Shown: one piece after another, positions 52,713 to 60,961 of the stretch
How positions within the stretch are numbered: the stretch's first letter is position 1
Layout: each line of letters begins with the position of its first letter
NCBI GenBank assembly: GCA_964291545.2
Contig: OZ219861.1
Location: forward strand, 868,001 to 932,000
DNA length: 64,000 nucleotides
Origin: G963667675 sp964291545
GTDB lineage: Bacteria > Chloroflexota > Dehalococcoidia > Lucifugimonadales > UBA3495
Direction of reading: 5' to 3'
Made by a program: the position numbers and the translations under genes
The notes under the pieces: generated by a model
The model's input: only the letters and a program-made list of their open reading frames with translations
Database searches by the model: none
Told to the model about the DNA's origin: nothing

Positions 52713-54665
52713 CTAATCTTCGTCCCCGTACTGCTCTTTCAGCGACTCCACCACCGCCGGGTCGGCCAAGGTCGTCGTGTCGCCCAACGCCCGGCCCTCC
52801 GCTACGTCCCGCAGCAAACGCCGCATGATCTTGCCGCTGCGGGTCTTGGGCAACTCGGCCGCGAAGTAAATGTCGTCCGGCCGGGCCATGGCCCCGATTT
52901 TCGCCGCAACGTGCTGCTTCAACTCGGCGATTACCTCGTCCGACCCCGCCACCTGGTTCTTCAACGTTACGAATCCGACGATGGCCTGCCCCTTGATTTC
53001 GTGGGACTTGCCGATGCACGCCGCCTCTGCCACCTTGGGATTGTCCACCAGCGCGCTCTCCACCTCCATGGTGCTTATCCGGTGGGCCGACACGTTGATC
53101 ACGTCGTCCACCCTGCCCAGCAGCCAGAAGTCCCCGTCCTGGTCGAGTTTCGCGCCGTCCGACGTGAAGTAAATGCCCGGATATCGCGACCAGTACTGCT
53201 CCACGAACCTTTGCGGGTCTCCGTAGATATTACGCAGCATCGACGGCCACGGACGTTTGATGGTCAGGTATCCGCCGCCCCCCGGCCCCACCGTGTTGCC
53301 CGCCTCGTCCACTATCTCCGCTTGTATCCCGGGGAACGGCCGGGTGGCCGAGCCGGGCTTCAGCGTGGTGATGCCCGGCAGCGGGGCAATCAAGATCATG
53401 CCCGTCTCCGTCTGCCACCAGGTGTCCACCACCGGGCAGCGCCCCCCGCCGATATGCGTCCAGTACCACATCCACGCCTCTGGATTGATCGGTTCCCCCA
53501 CCGAGCCCAGCAGCCGGATGGACGAAAGGTCGTGGCGTTGCGGGTACTCCTCGCCCCACCTCATGAACGTCCGGATGGCCGTGGGGGCCGTGTATACGAT
53601 GCTCACCGCGTACTTGGCCACTATGGCCCAGAAACGGTCCAAGTCGGGATAGTCCGGCGAGCCTTCGTACATCACCGACGTGGCACCGTTGGCCAGCGGC
53701 CCGTATACGATGTAGCTGTGCCCGGTGACCCAGCCGATGTCCGCGGTGCACCAGTACACGTCGTCGTCCTTAAGGTCGAAGATCCATTTCGAGGTGATAT
53801 ACGTGCCCAGCAGATATCCCGCCGTGGTGTGGACTATCCCCTTGGGCTTGCCCGTGGTCCCGCTGGTGTACAGCATGTACAGCATGTCCTCGCTGTCCAT
53901 GGGCTCCGGGTCGCACGTCATGGGCTGGTCGGCTACCAGGTCGTGCCACCACACGTCCCGGCCCGGCGCCATCCGGTCGTCGGCGTGCTCCGTCCGGCGC
54001 AGCACCACCACCCGCTCCACGCTGGGGGACTCGGTCAACGCCTCGTCGGCGTTCTGCTTGAGTTGCACGATGCCGCCCCGGCGGTAGCCGCCGTCGGCGG
54101 TGATCACCACTTTGGACTGCGAGTCGTTCAGCCGGTCCCGGATCGACTCCGCACTGAAGCCTCCGAAGATTACGCTGTGGGGCGCTCCTATGCGGGCGCA
54201 GGCCAGCATCGCTATCGGCAATTCCGGCACCATGGGCAGATAGATGGTCACCCGGTCGCCCTTCTGGACGCCCAGGCTCTTCAACCCGTTGGCGAAGCGG
54301 CACACCTCACGGTAAAGGTCACCGTAGGTGTAGACCTTCCAGTCCCCGGGCTCTCCTTCCCAAATCAGGGCGGCCTTGTTGCGCCGGCCCGCGGCCAGGT
54401 GCCTGTCGATGCAGTTGTACGAGACGTTGAGCTTGCCGCCCTCGAACCACTTGGCATACGGCGGGTCCCACTCCAGCACCTTGTCCCACTTCTTGAACCA
54501 GTGAAGCTCTTCGGCCAGCTTGGCCCAGAACCCCTCGGGGTCCCTTTGGGCTTCCTCGTAGACCTTGGGGTCGGCTATGTTGGCCCGTTCTCGGAAGGCA
54601 TCGGGGGGCGGAAAAGTCCGGTCTTCTTGCAGAAGCGCCTCAATACCGCCGCCGTTCTCTGCCAT
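52713..54665 (-). CDS. acs: Acetyl-CoA synthetase
   Basis: A 650-residue AMP-forming acetate-CoA ligase. Seen: YTSGTTGKPKGIVHT (P-loop), TADIGWVTGHSYIVYGPLAN, WWQTETGMILIAPLPG, GRVDDVINVSAHRISTMEVE and the regulatory acetylation lysine in KTRSGKIMRR. It activates acetate for central metabolism. ATG 54665 is 7 bases after GGAGG. It lies 23 bp upstream of the fusion gene and is probably co-transcribed with it. Confidence 0.97.
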   Translation of the reverse strand: MAENGGGIEALLQEDRTFPPPDAFRERANIADPKVYEEAQRDPEGFWAKLAEELHWFKKWDKVLEWDPPYAKWFEGGKLNVSYNCIDRHLAAGRRNKAALIWEGEPGDWKVYTYGDLYREVCRFANGLKSLGVQKGDRVTIYLPMVPELPIAMLACARIGAPHSVIFGGFSAESIRDRLNDSQSKVVITADGGYRRGGIVQLKQNADEALTESPSVERVVVLRRTEHADDRMAPGRDVWWHDLVADQPMTCDPEPMDSEDMLYMLYTSGTTGKPKGIVHTTAGYLLGTYITSKWIFDLKDDDVYWCTADIGWVTGHSYIVYGPLANGATSVMYEGSPDYPDLDRFWAIVAKYAVSIVYTAPTAIRTFMRWGEEYPQRHDLSSIRLLGSVGEPINPEAWMWYWTHIGGGRCPVVDTWWQTETGMILIAPLPGITTLKPGSATRPFPGIQAEIVDEAGNTVGPGGGGYLTIKRPWPSMLRNIYGDPQRFVEQYWSRYPGIYFTSDGAKLDQDGDFWLLGRVDDVINVSAHRISTMEVESALVDNPKVAEAACIGKSHEIKGQAIVGFVTLKNQVAGSDEVIAELKQHVAAKIGAMARPDDIYFAAELPKTRSGKIMRRLLRDVAEGRALGDTTTLADPAVVESLKEQYGDED

Positions 54666-54885
54666 GCTCATACCTCCAATATAGGGGCCGTTCCTCGGCA
54701 GCTCCCTTGCCGCCGCCGCGGGCCGTACCGTACAGTGGACGCGCCGCTACCCGCGGCTTCGCCCCCGACACCTCCCCCGCACGGCCAATTTTCACATACG
54801 GCGGCCCCCTTGTAAACGGTGACCAGGGGGCCGCCCGTGTACCAGTCTCAATCACCGTAGTTTCGTAACCCCCCTGAGGCATCCC

Positions 54886-55222
54886 GCACCCCGGACCTGT
54901 CATTCCGAGCGCAGCCGAGAAATCTAAAATCTTTATCCGCCCACTGCTGTCCCGACCCCCAACCAGGCAATCCCCGCGCCCCGGACCTGTCATTCCGAGC
55001 GCAGCCGAGAAATCTAAAATCTTTATCCGCCACTGCTGTCCCGACCCCCAACCAGGCAATCCCCCGCCCCGAACCTGTCATTCCGAGCGCAGCCGAGGAA
55101 TCTAGAATCTTTATCCGCCCACTGCTGTCCCGACCCCCAACCAGGCATCCCGCACCCCGGACCTGTCATTCCCAGCGCAGCCGAGAAATCTAAAATCTTC
55201 GTCCGCCCACTGCTGTCCCCCC
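54886..55222. repeat. Tandem repeat array, four units of 88-90 bp
   Basis: Units start with CCTGTCATTCC at 54896, 54986, 55074 and 55162, each containing GAGCGCAGCCGAG or a near match, AAATCTAAAATCTT and CCACTGCTGTCCC. The units are nearly identical; periods are 90, 88 and 88. Confidence 0.85.
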
Positions 55223-55725
55223 AACCAGTCATTCCCGCGAAGGCGGGAATCTAGCGCGCCCGTCCATAGACACCATCGCTGCTCCGCAACACCTTACGCA
55301 TTCAACCGGCAGGGCGAAAAATCTTTCGACCTCACGCCCCTGCCGAACCCTGAGCCAAGGCTGGCCGTTCGTCCTGACTCTGTCCTGAGGCTCTCGAAGG
55401 GGGTCTCGAAGGGCGCACGGACAGCCGGGGTTGTGCTGAGACCCCCTTGAATATTGCCCACCTCACTGCAGCGTCTTGTTCAGCTCTAGGAGTTTGCAAA
55501 GGCCCCGCCCCCCAACCAGTCATTCCCGCGAAGGCGGGAATCTAGCGCGCCCGTCCATAGACACCATCGCTGCTCCGCAACACCTTACGCATTCAACCGG
55601 CAGGACGAAAAACCTTTCGCCCTTACGCCCCTGCCGAACCCTGAGCCAAGGTTGTCCGTTCGTCCTGACTCTGTCCTGAGGCTCTCGAAGGGGGTTCTCG
55701 AAGGGGGAACGGACGGGCTCTGCCT
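55217..55725. repeat. Two-copy direct repeat, 291-bp offset, with REP palindrome
   Basis: Copy 1 from about 55217 and copy 2 from about 55508 both begin CCCCCCAACCAGTCATTCCC, carry the palindrome ATTCCCGC-GAAG-GCGGGAAT and continue through CGTCCATAGACACCATCGCT and GTCCTGACTCTGTCCTGAGG. Confidence 0.8.
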
Positions 55726-55908
55726 TCACCCCAGCCTGTCATTCCGAGGAGCCTGCGACGAGGAATCTAAGACTCCCTCCCCCCAACCGCGGTTGAATGA
55801 CCCCTCCACGGTGCGCCGCCGCAGGGAACGACACGACTATGGTGAACAACCGCTTTAGATTCCTCTCTCCGCTGCGCTACGCTCGGAATGACATGGGGCC
55901 GTGACAAC

Positions 55909-55975
55909 GCTGTCCGTGCGTCCTGACTCTGTCCTGAGGCTCTCGAAGGGGGCTCTCGAAGGGCGCACGGACAGC
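55909..55975. repeat. Third copy of the repeat with long inverted arms
   Basis: Arms GCTGTCCGTGCG (55909-55920) and CGCACGGACAGC (55964-55975) are perfect inverted repeats flanking GTCCTGACTCTGTCCTGAGG and two CTCTCGAAGGG units. Related segments lie near 55354-55430 and 55650-55715. Confidence 0.75.
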
Positions 55976-56066
55976 CGGGGTAGTGCTGAGACCCCCTTGA
56001 ATACTGCGCACCTTACTGCCCTAGTGCCTGGTCCAGTCCTGAGCGCCGCGCAAAGGCTCCACGCCG

Positions 56067-56462
56067 CTAATTCCTAGAAATAAACGACCCCATACCCCGT
56101 GACTGCTCGCTCACCAAAAACGCCGCCTGGTCCTCCCCTTGAGGAGTTTCCAATTTCGCATCGAACCGCTGCCCGCCCAACGCCCCTATCACCTCGTACT
56201 TCCTTTCCGTGTACAGCTTGCCCTCGAAGCCGGCGCTCTTCACCTCCCGTTCCTCGTCCCCCGCCAGGTACATCTCCACCGCCTGGACCATCAAGTCCTT
56301 CATTTCCTCTTCACTTATGTGGGCCGCGCCATGCAGAAAGACGTATCCCCACCGTATCCCCATGTGCTCCAGCATTGCGTCTCTGCCCCTTAACTCCAAA
56401 GACCTGGGCCCGGCCGCTTCCCGAAGGCGGCCAAGCCGTGGCACATTGTAAGGATTCCCCAT
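56067..56462 (-). CDS. Hypothetical protein
   Basis: A 131-residue protein without a recognised family. The frame contains LRGRDAMLEHMGIRWGYVFL, HISEEEMKDLMVQAVEMYL and KLYTERKYEVIGALGGQRFD, and is composed like a real cytosolic alpha/beta protein. The start ATG 56462 fits a minus-strand -10-like TTATAC near 56506; the open frame reaches 56528. It is divergent from the selenoprotein candidate. Confidence 0.55.
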   Translation of the reverse strand: MGNPYNVPRLGRLREAAGPRSLELRGRDAMLEHMGIRWGYVFLHGAAHISEEEMKDLMVQAVEMYLAGDEEREVKSAGFEGKLYTERKYEVIGALGGQRFDAKLETPQGEDQAAFLVSEQSRGMGSFISRN

Positions 56463-56502
56463 TGCCTGGACAACCGCCGCGGCAACCCGCTGCCGCCAAC
56501 GT

Positions 56503-56511
56503 TGGTATAAT
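56503..56511 (+). promoter_or_regulatory. Extended -10 promoter of the selenoprotein candidate
   Basis: TGG followed by consensus TATAAT (56506-56511). The leader would be about 56 bases, ending in a G-rich ribosome-binding site before ATG 56574. Confidence 0.55.
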
Positions 56512-56573
56512 CCCGCTAACCTGGGCAATCAGCATAACCGGCCCCGCCGCCGGTCCGGACTAAAGGGGGGGAA

Positions 56574-57029
56574 ATGCCAAAAGAGGGCGATAAAGCGCCG
56601 GACTTCACCACCGTAGACCACGCCGGCAACGACGTCAGGCTGTCGGATCTCACCGGCAAGAAAGTCTGGCTCTGGTTCTTCTCCTCTCCCGGCGGCGGAA
56701 ATTGAACCCGCCACAGTCACGGGTACCGTGACAACCATGCCGGCTTCCAGGACAAGGACATTCTCGTTTTCGGAGTAAATGACCGTGACGCCCAGGCCAA
56801 CCGCGACTGGGTCGAGCGGGAAGGCCTGCCCTTCTCCATCCTCCTCGACCCCGGCAGGGCCATCGCTGCGTCTTTTGGCATGTCCAAGCCGGGCGATGAA
56901 AGATACCTGGCCAACCCCGCTGAAGGCCGTCGTCCCGCTGTCGTGATTGACGAATCCGGATACATCCTCAAGCTGCTGCCCGACCTGGCTACCGTCGACG
57001 GGCAGTTGGAAGTCCTGAACAGCCTGTAG
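56574..57029 (+). CDS. Selenocysteine-containing peroxiredoxin (BCP/AhpC-TSA type), in-frame UGA at codon 44
   Basis: A 151-residue thioredoxin-fold peroxiredoxin read through a TGA at 56703-56705. Before it: EGDKAPDFTTVDHAGNDVRL and KKVWLWFFSSPGGGN. After it: TRHSHGYRDNHAGFQDKDIL, VFGVNDRD, PFSILLDPGRAIAASFGMS, RPAVVIDESGYILKLL. Aligned to bacterioferritin-comigratory protein (PGCTVQACGLRDN), the TGA stands on the peroxidatic Cys45, and the resolving Cys50 is His, implying a 1-Sec type. A hairpin with GGU apex follows. GGGGGG precedes the ATG and the frame ends at TAG 57027. Simple gene-callers would split or miss it. A nonsense mutation is the alternative, but the exact position and hairpin make Sec more likely. 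Confidence 0.82.
56703..56732 (+). promoter_or_regulatory. UGA codon and candidate bacterial SECIS hairpin
   Basis: UGA at 56703-56705, ten spacer bases, then GTCACGG-GTA-CCGTGAC (56716-56732), a perfect 7-bp stem. Opening the top two pairs gives the apical loop GGGTACC, which contains GGU, 15-17 bases from the UGA, within the usual bacterial SECIS geometry. Confidence 0.72.
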
Positions 57030-57107
57030 TGACAGGGCATCCTGATCGACGCCGCGAACGTCCATGCGGCGGGCGTCGCACCGCGAATTAATTACGGAGG
57101 TTTTCCC

Positions 57108-57863
57108 ATGGGAAGGTTAGACGGCAAGGTGGCGGTAATCAGCGGCGGCGCCCGCGGTCAGGGAGCTGCGGAAGTCCGGCTCTTCGCCAACGAGGGCGCC
57201 AGGGTGTGCTTCGGCGACATCCTGGACGACGAGGGCATGAAGCTGGAAGCGGAGGTCAGGGAGTTGGGCGGCGACGTTACCTATTCCCACCTGGACGTTA
57301 CCCAGGAACAGGACTGGCGAGACATGGTCCAATTGGCTGAGACCACATACGGCCGGTTGGACGTCCTGGTCAACAACGCCGGCATCACCTTGGGCACCCT
57401 CGGCATCGACCAGATCCCGCTAGAAGAATGGCAAAGGTTGATGGACATCAACGTCAACGGCGTGTTCCTGGGCACCAAGCATGCCATTCCCGCAATGCGC
57501 CGCAGTGGCGGCGGCTCCATCGTCAACATATCCTCCACCGCCGGCATCGTGGGCATCGGTCGCTCCTCCGCCTATACCGCCAGCAAGGGCGCGGTGCGCC
57601 TGTTCACCAAGGCCACCGCCCTCCAGCACGCCAACGACAACATCCGCTGCAACTCGGTCCACCCCGGCCCTGTCGCGACTCCCTTCCTCCAGGAACTGCT
57701 GGACAATCCCGACAAGCTCCAGGAACGGTTGACCCGGGTTCCCCTCGGCCGGCTGGCCACTCCCGACGACGTAGCCTACGGCGTCCTTTTCCTCGCCTCC
57801 GACGAATCGTCTTACATGACCGGCTCCGAGCTGGTCATCGACGGAGGCACCACCGCCGAATAG
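57108..57863 (+). CDS. SDR family oxidoreductase (3-alpha/beta-hydroxysteroid- or glucose-dehydrogenase-like)
   Basis: A 251-residue classical SDR: SGGARGQGAAE (glycine motif), LVNNAGITLG, Ser in VNISSTAGIVG, YTASKGAV (catalytic Tyr/Lys), HPGPVATPF and the closing GSELVIDGGTTAE. The acidic GDI after strand 2 favours NAD(H). Substrate unknown. It follows the peroxiredoxin by 78 bp on the same strand and may be co-transcribed. GGAGG lies about 7 bases before the ATG. Confidence 0.9.
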   Translation: MGRLDGKVAVISGGARGQGAAEVRLFANEGARVCFGDILDDEGMKLEAEVRELGGDVTYSHLDVTQEQDWRDMVQLAETTYGRLDVLVNNAGITLGTLGIDQIPLEEWQRLMDINVNGVFLGTKHAIPAMRRSGGGSIVNISSTAGIVGIGRSSAYTASKGAVRLFTKATALQHANDNIRCNSVHPGPVATPFLQELLDNPDKLQERLTRVPLGRLATPDDVAYGVLFLASDESSYMTGSELVIDGGTTAE

Positions 57864-57963
57864 CTGCGACGCCCGCGTTCGTGTTCTGGGTTGGTCCATC
57901 GACTCCAACTTAGAATGGTGCATCCAAATGCCAATCGCGAGCAGAATCACATTGAGGATGACG

Positions 57964-60090
57964 ATGATGCCAATTCGATTCGCTCCTGCGATTAGTATAG
58001 TCCTCTTGTTGGGACTGACGCTCGCTGCGTGCAACTCGTCCTCTCCGGCAACCCCCGATACGCCGGACGGCGGCGTTGCGGCCACCGAGACCACCCCCGG
58101 CACGCCGGGCATACCCGACATCGGCGTTCCGGCCACTGGGACTGCCCACGACACGCCGGGCATACCCACAACCGGGATTGAGTCGCCGGAGGTCGCTCCC
58201 TACCTGGTCGACATTATCCCGCCCTGCGTTCCAGCCGAAGGCTCGCCAATTCACCCCTGCAAACCGGAATACATAGGCCCGTTTGCACACGATGTACCGG
58301 ATGTGCCCTCCAGCCTGCAGGACTACTTGGAAGGGGTAGGCTATTGGTTCGTCTCTCACTTGATGCTGAGGGGAACTTATCTCCCCAACACCATACGCTG
58401 CGACGGGAATCACATCTGGCGTGACGCCGCATACTATCGCGGCGACTTCATGCCGACCTCTTTCAGCGGCCAGCCTATCCTGCACTGCTTTGCCGACGTG
58501 CGGGTGAACGAATATCTCGTGGGCACTGGCCCGTCTCTCCTGACAGTTGAAGTGGCTCATGAACTTTACCTCCCTTACGGAGAAAACCCGGACGCCATAG
58601 AGAAGTTCGAGCAACTGTGGGAACGCATTTTGATCGAAGGTGGGCCTGTTACCGAGGCGAGCGGTATGGCGAACGACCCCCTGCTGATCGGGATACCCGG
58701 CGACATTTTTGAAAGACCGGCCATTCCGGGCAAAGAAAAAATCCTATTCGTCGGCCCGCCCCCCAACGTATCCTTGGAAGTTTTGAAGGTCTATTGGACC
58801 TGGAACGTGGAGCGCAAGACCGACGGCACGGTGGTGGCGGTCCACCCCATGCGCGGGTACTATCAGCATACGGACCAGCGAAACAACCCTGTCTTGGAAA
58901 TGACGCTCCCAGCTTTGAGAACCGCCGCTACCGCGGCGCAGACCGCACGGGTTGCCGCCACCGGCGGTCGCACGCGAGCCGGTGCCAGATTCCCGAACCT
59001 CATCAACGACGCCAACAACCTCAGCCAGTTCCTGGTGGAAGTTGGCTCGTACTCCCATCCGGAAGGGCCTCCGGTACTACCCGTCGCCAAGCACCCCTGC
59101 GATTCCACCACGATTATTAAGAACCCGGGCTCCAAGCGCGGCCTAGTGCAGGACTGCGACACGTTGCTCGCAGCCAAGGACACCCTGCGGGGGACCGGAA
59201 GCCTTAACTGGAGCGCCGGAACGGCCATCACAGCCTGGGAAGGAGTGACCGTCGACCCCACTTCCAACCAGGTGACGCAGCTTGACTTGGAGAACGAGGC
59301 CCTTAGCGGGACCATCCCCGGCGGACTTTCCAAACTGCGCGATTTGACTCACTTGGACCTGAGCAACAACTCCCTCACCGGAACGATACCGGAGGCTCTG
59401 GGCGACTTGGAGAACCTGGAAGAACTGCGGTTGTCCGGCAACAGCTTGACCGGATGCATCCCCCAGGGACTGAAGGATGTTGTGACCAACGACCTGGGCA
59501 GCTTAAACCTGCCGGACTGCTCACCGGCGCCGGAGAAGCCAACGGCGGGGGCGCCGGGCGAAAGCAGTGTATCCCTCTCTTGGGAGGCTCTGCCCGGAGC
59601 GAGCCAGTACCGGCTGGAATACCGGCTGGGGTCGCCGGATAGCTGGACGCAGGATGGCGTGAAAGCCTGGACCGTCGATGCTTCGACCACCGCCACCTCT
59701 CGCACAATAGAGGGTCTTAACTGCGGCGCCGACTACAGGTTTCGGCTACGGGCCTATGGCAACGGAACGACCTATGCCGCGGCATGGGGACCGCCTTCTC
59801 CCGTTCTGGCGACTCCCGCTGGGGCCTGCGCCCCCCGGATCTACGGGGCCGCCTCCTACGTCATCTCCACCGGCGACGACAGCGAAGTAGGCGCCGCTGT
59901 TGACACCGTGACCTACGCCATCACGGCGGGGGACTCGGACGGGAAATTTGCTATAGGGGACAAAACCAGGGCCATCACGGTGGCCGACGGCCTGAGCAGT
60001 AACGCTGGGACTACCTACACGCTGACTGTAGAGGCGGTAGACGAGAGCGGGGGTGCGGCGACGGTGGAGGTTGTCCTCCAGGTGTCGTAG
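57964..60090 (+). CDS. Large lipoprotein with leucine-rich repeats, FN3 and cadherin-like domains
   Basis: About 708 residues. Signal peptide with lipobox L-A-A-C, followed by repeats of the type TPGIPDIGVPATGT. A unique N-terminal domain spans about residues 80-400 with paired cysteines. Plant-type LRRs (LDLENEALSGTIPGGLSKLR, LDLSNNSLTGTIPEALGDLE, LRLSGNSLTGCIPQGL) come next, then a fibronectin type III domain (TAGAPGESSVSLSWEALPGA) and a terminal cadherin-like/dystroglycan-type beta domain (YAITAGDSDGKFAIGDKTRA). Surface-anchored adhesion or polymer binding is inferred. Start 57964 has GAGG 6 bases upstream; ATG 57928 is an alternative. Confidence 0.8.
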   Translation: MMPIRFAPAISIVLLLGLTLAACNSSSPATPDTPDGGVAATETTPGTPGIPDIGVPATGTAHDTPGIPTTGIESPEVAPYLVDIIPPCVPAEGSPIHPCKPEYIGPFAHDVPDVPSSLQDYLEGVGYWFVSHLMLRGTYLPNTIRCDGNHIWRDAAYYRGDFMPTSFSGQPILHCFADVRVNEYLVGTGPSLLTVEVAHELYLPYGENPDAIEKFEQLWERILIEGGPVTEASGMANDPLLIGIPGDIFERPAIPGKEKILFVGPPPNVSLEVLKVYWTWNVERKTDGTVVAVHPMRGYYQHTDQRNNPVLEMTLPALRTAATAAQTARVAATGGRTRAGARFPNLINDANNLSQFLVEVGSYSHPEGPPVLPVAKHPCDSTTIIKNPGSKRGLVQDCDTLLAAKDTLRGTGSLNWSAGTAITAWEGVTVDPTSNQVTQLDLENEALSGTIPGGLSKLRDLTHLDLSNNSLTGTIPEALGDLENLEELRLSGNSLTGCIPQGLKDVVTNDLGSLNLPDCSPAPEKPTAGAPGESSVSLSWEALPGASQYRLEYRLGSPDSWTQDGVKAWTVDASTTATSRTIEGLNCGADYRFRLRAYGNGTTYAAAWGPPSPVLATPAGACAPRIYGAASYVISTGDDSEVGAAVDTVTYAITAGDSDGKFAIGDKTRAITVADGLSSNAGTTYTLTVEAVDESGGAATVEVVLQVS

Positions 60091-60342
60091 TGTTGCGGTG
60101 GCGCGACTGCGGGCTCAACTCAACCTCGAACACGGGCCTGGTGACTGCCCTACAAAGGCGCCCCCGGAGTTCGCCGCAAGTACCGGCGCAATCCCAATTG
60201 TCGACGAAACCGCCGCAGCTTACCCCAATGTCCCTTTGTCGCGCCCCACGAGATTCCTGCAGGCAAACTCCCCACTGGCCGCGTCGTTGAGAAGCCAGCC
60301 GTCGGGGTTGATAAGCCGCAGGGGATGTTTTTCGATCCGGCC

Positions 60343-60492
60343 CTAGGCCTGGGCCGAGGCCGCCGCCGCCTCTCCCGCCGGACTCGTCCCTTTGGCGTCG
60401 CAGCCGTGGGCGGCTACAAACGCCAGCAAAAGGCCGCCCGTCAAAAGGGCGGCCAGCATTACTCTACTCGATGTCTTGAAGTACCGTCGCAT
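60343..60492 (-). CDS. Short secreted or lipoprotein-like peptide
   Basis: A 49-residue frame: MRRYFKTSSRVMLAALLTGG, then LLLAFVAAHGC and an Ala-rich tail. It has the charge and hydrophobicity of an export signal ending near a Cys, with no mature domain. After its TAG the frame reopens for about 40 codons (INPDGWLLNDAASGEFAC), which may mean a decayed longer gene. A TATACT box lies about 30 bases upstream. Confidence 0.3.
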   Translation of the reverse strand: MRRYFKTSSRVMLAALLTGGLLLAFVAAHGCDAKGTSPAGEAAAASAQA

Positions 60493-60648
60493 CTCTACCG
60501 TCGTTTCAGCAGTATTCGGGCCAACAAGTATATCACCTGCCCAGTTCTATTGCTCCCCCGGCGCCCTCATCCCTCTGGAATACCCCGGACAATAAAATCA
60601 GCCCATGGCATCCGTCTCGACGCACATGGACTGACCTGGGGAATTGGT

Positions 60649-60673
60649 AACTCCGGACCATTCAGCCGGAGTT
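60649..60673 (-). terminator. Hairpin downstream of the 27-residue peptide gene
   Basis: Arms AACTCCGG and CCGGAGTT with a 9-base loop, 13 bases after the peptide stop on the minus strand. No T tract, so termination is uncertain. Confidence 0.4.
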
Positions 60674-60685
60674 GCCTTCTGCAGT

Positions 60686-60769
60686 CTACTTGTGGAGGAA
60701 TTTCCGGGGCAAGACCACCCACATCCCGAACAACCCTGCGAATGCTGCTGCCGCTATGATTATTTCCAT
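60686..60769 (-). CDS. 27-residue single-span membrane peptide
   Basis: ATG 60769 is preceded by GTAAGGAA. The product MEIIIAAAAFAGLFGMWVVL ends PRKFLHK: one hydrophobic helix with a basic cytoplasmic end, typical of bacterial small membrane proteins. A GTAAC-n6-TTAAC box lies about 70 bases upstream, at nearly the same distance as the similar box at amt, and a hairpin follows the stop. It could be a small regulator of a transporter. It matches no family I know. Confidence 0.5.
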   Translation of the reverse strand: MEIIIAAAAFAGLFGMWVVLPRKFLHK

Positions 60770-60838
60770 TTCCTTACTCCCGTCCTGTTCCTTGGGTACT
60801 ACTTTCGCATTCATGTGTTACATGAATTTTTCAATATT

Positions 60839-60854
60839 GTTAAATCTTTGTTAC
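60839..60854. promoter_or_regulatory. GlnR/OmpR-like box upstream of the small peptide
   Basis: Minus strand GTAAC-AAAGAT-TTAAC, an AC-n9-AC pattern almost identical to GTAAC-AAAACG-TTTAC upstream of amt. The proximal half TTTAAC could serve as a -35 with TGTAAC 16 bases further. Confidence 0.4.
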
Positions 60855-60877
60855 ATAATTCACGACTTCAGCTACCC

Positions 60878-60916
60878 AAAAAGACAACCGCCCGCCTGTT
60901 ACAGCGGGCGGTTGTC
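60878..60916 (-). terminator. Intrinsic terminator of amt
   Basis: Minus strand 13-bp stem (arms 60904-60916 and 60883-60895), 8-base loop and a run of five T (plus 60878-60882). It follows the amt stop by about 45 bases and isolates amt from the peptide gene. Confidence 0.9.
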
Positions 60917-60961
60917 TGTGCCGTAGACCGTTTCACGGCTTGATAGGTCAGGGTCAGCCGC

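Larger units (their letters stand above)
54666..56066. other. 1.4-kb gene-free repeat block
   Basis: No gene. It is built of a tandem array (54886-55222), a roughly 215-bp direct repeat in two copies 291 bp apart (about 55217 and 55508), and a third partial copy near 55909-56020. Short frames across the tandem array encode only repeat-derived peptides. Confidence 0.8.
60091..60961. other. Region with two small minus-strand frames and terminators
   Basis: 870 bp without a large gene. It contains the two short minus-strand frames listed separately, a GlnR-like box (60839-60854), a 7-bp palindrome TTCATGT-GTT-ACATGAA (60810-60826) and the amt terminator (60878-60916). Confidence 0.6.

Noticed and set aside
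52911..54815. Long open frame (over 600 codons) on the plus strand across acs
   Set aside because: It is antisense to a clear acetyl-CoA synthetase, has Arg/His/Pro/Val-rich composition typical of reverse-frame shadows in high-GC DNA, and shows no domain.
54886..55222. Possible CRISPR array
   Set aside because: The units are 88-90 bp and nearly identical throughout, with no unique spacers and no cas genes.
54640..55232. Short minus-strand frames in the tandem array encoding repeated GWGSGQQWADKDFRFLGCAR-like peptides
   Set aside because: They are simply the translation of the 88-90-bp DNA repeat; no ribosome-binding site and no non-repeat sequence.
56703..56705. The in-frame TGA as an ordinary nonsense mutation making a pseudogene
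   Set aside because: It falls exactly on the peroxidatic residue, the frame downstream is intact and conserved to its stop, and a SECIS-type hairpin follows. Kept as the alternative only.
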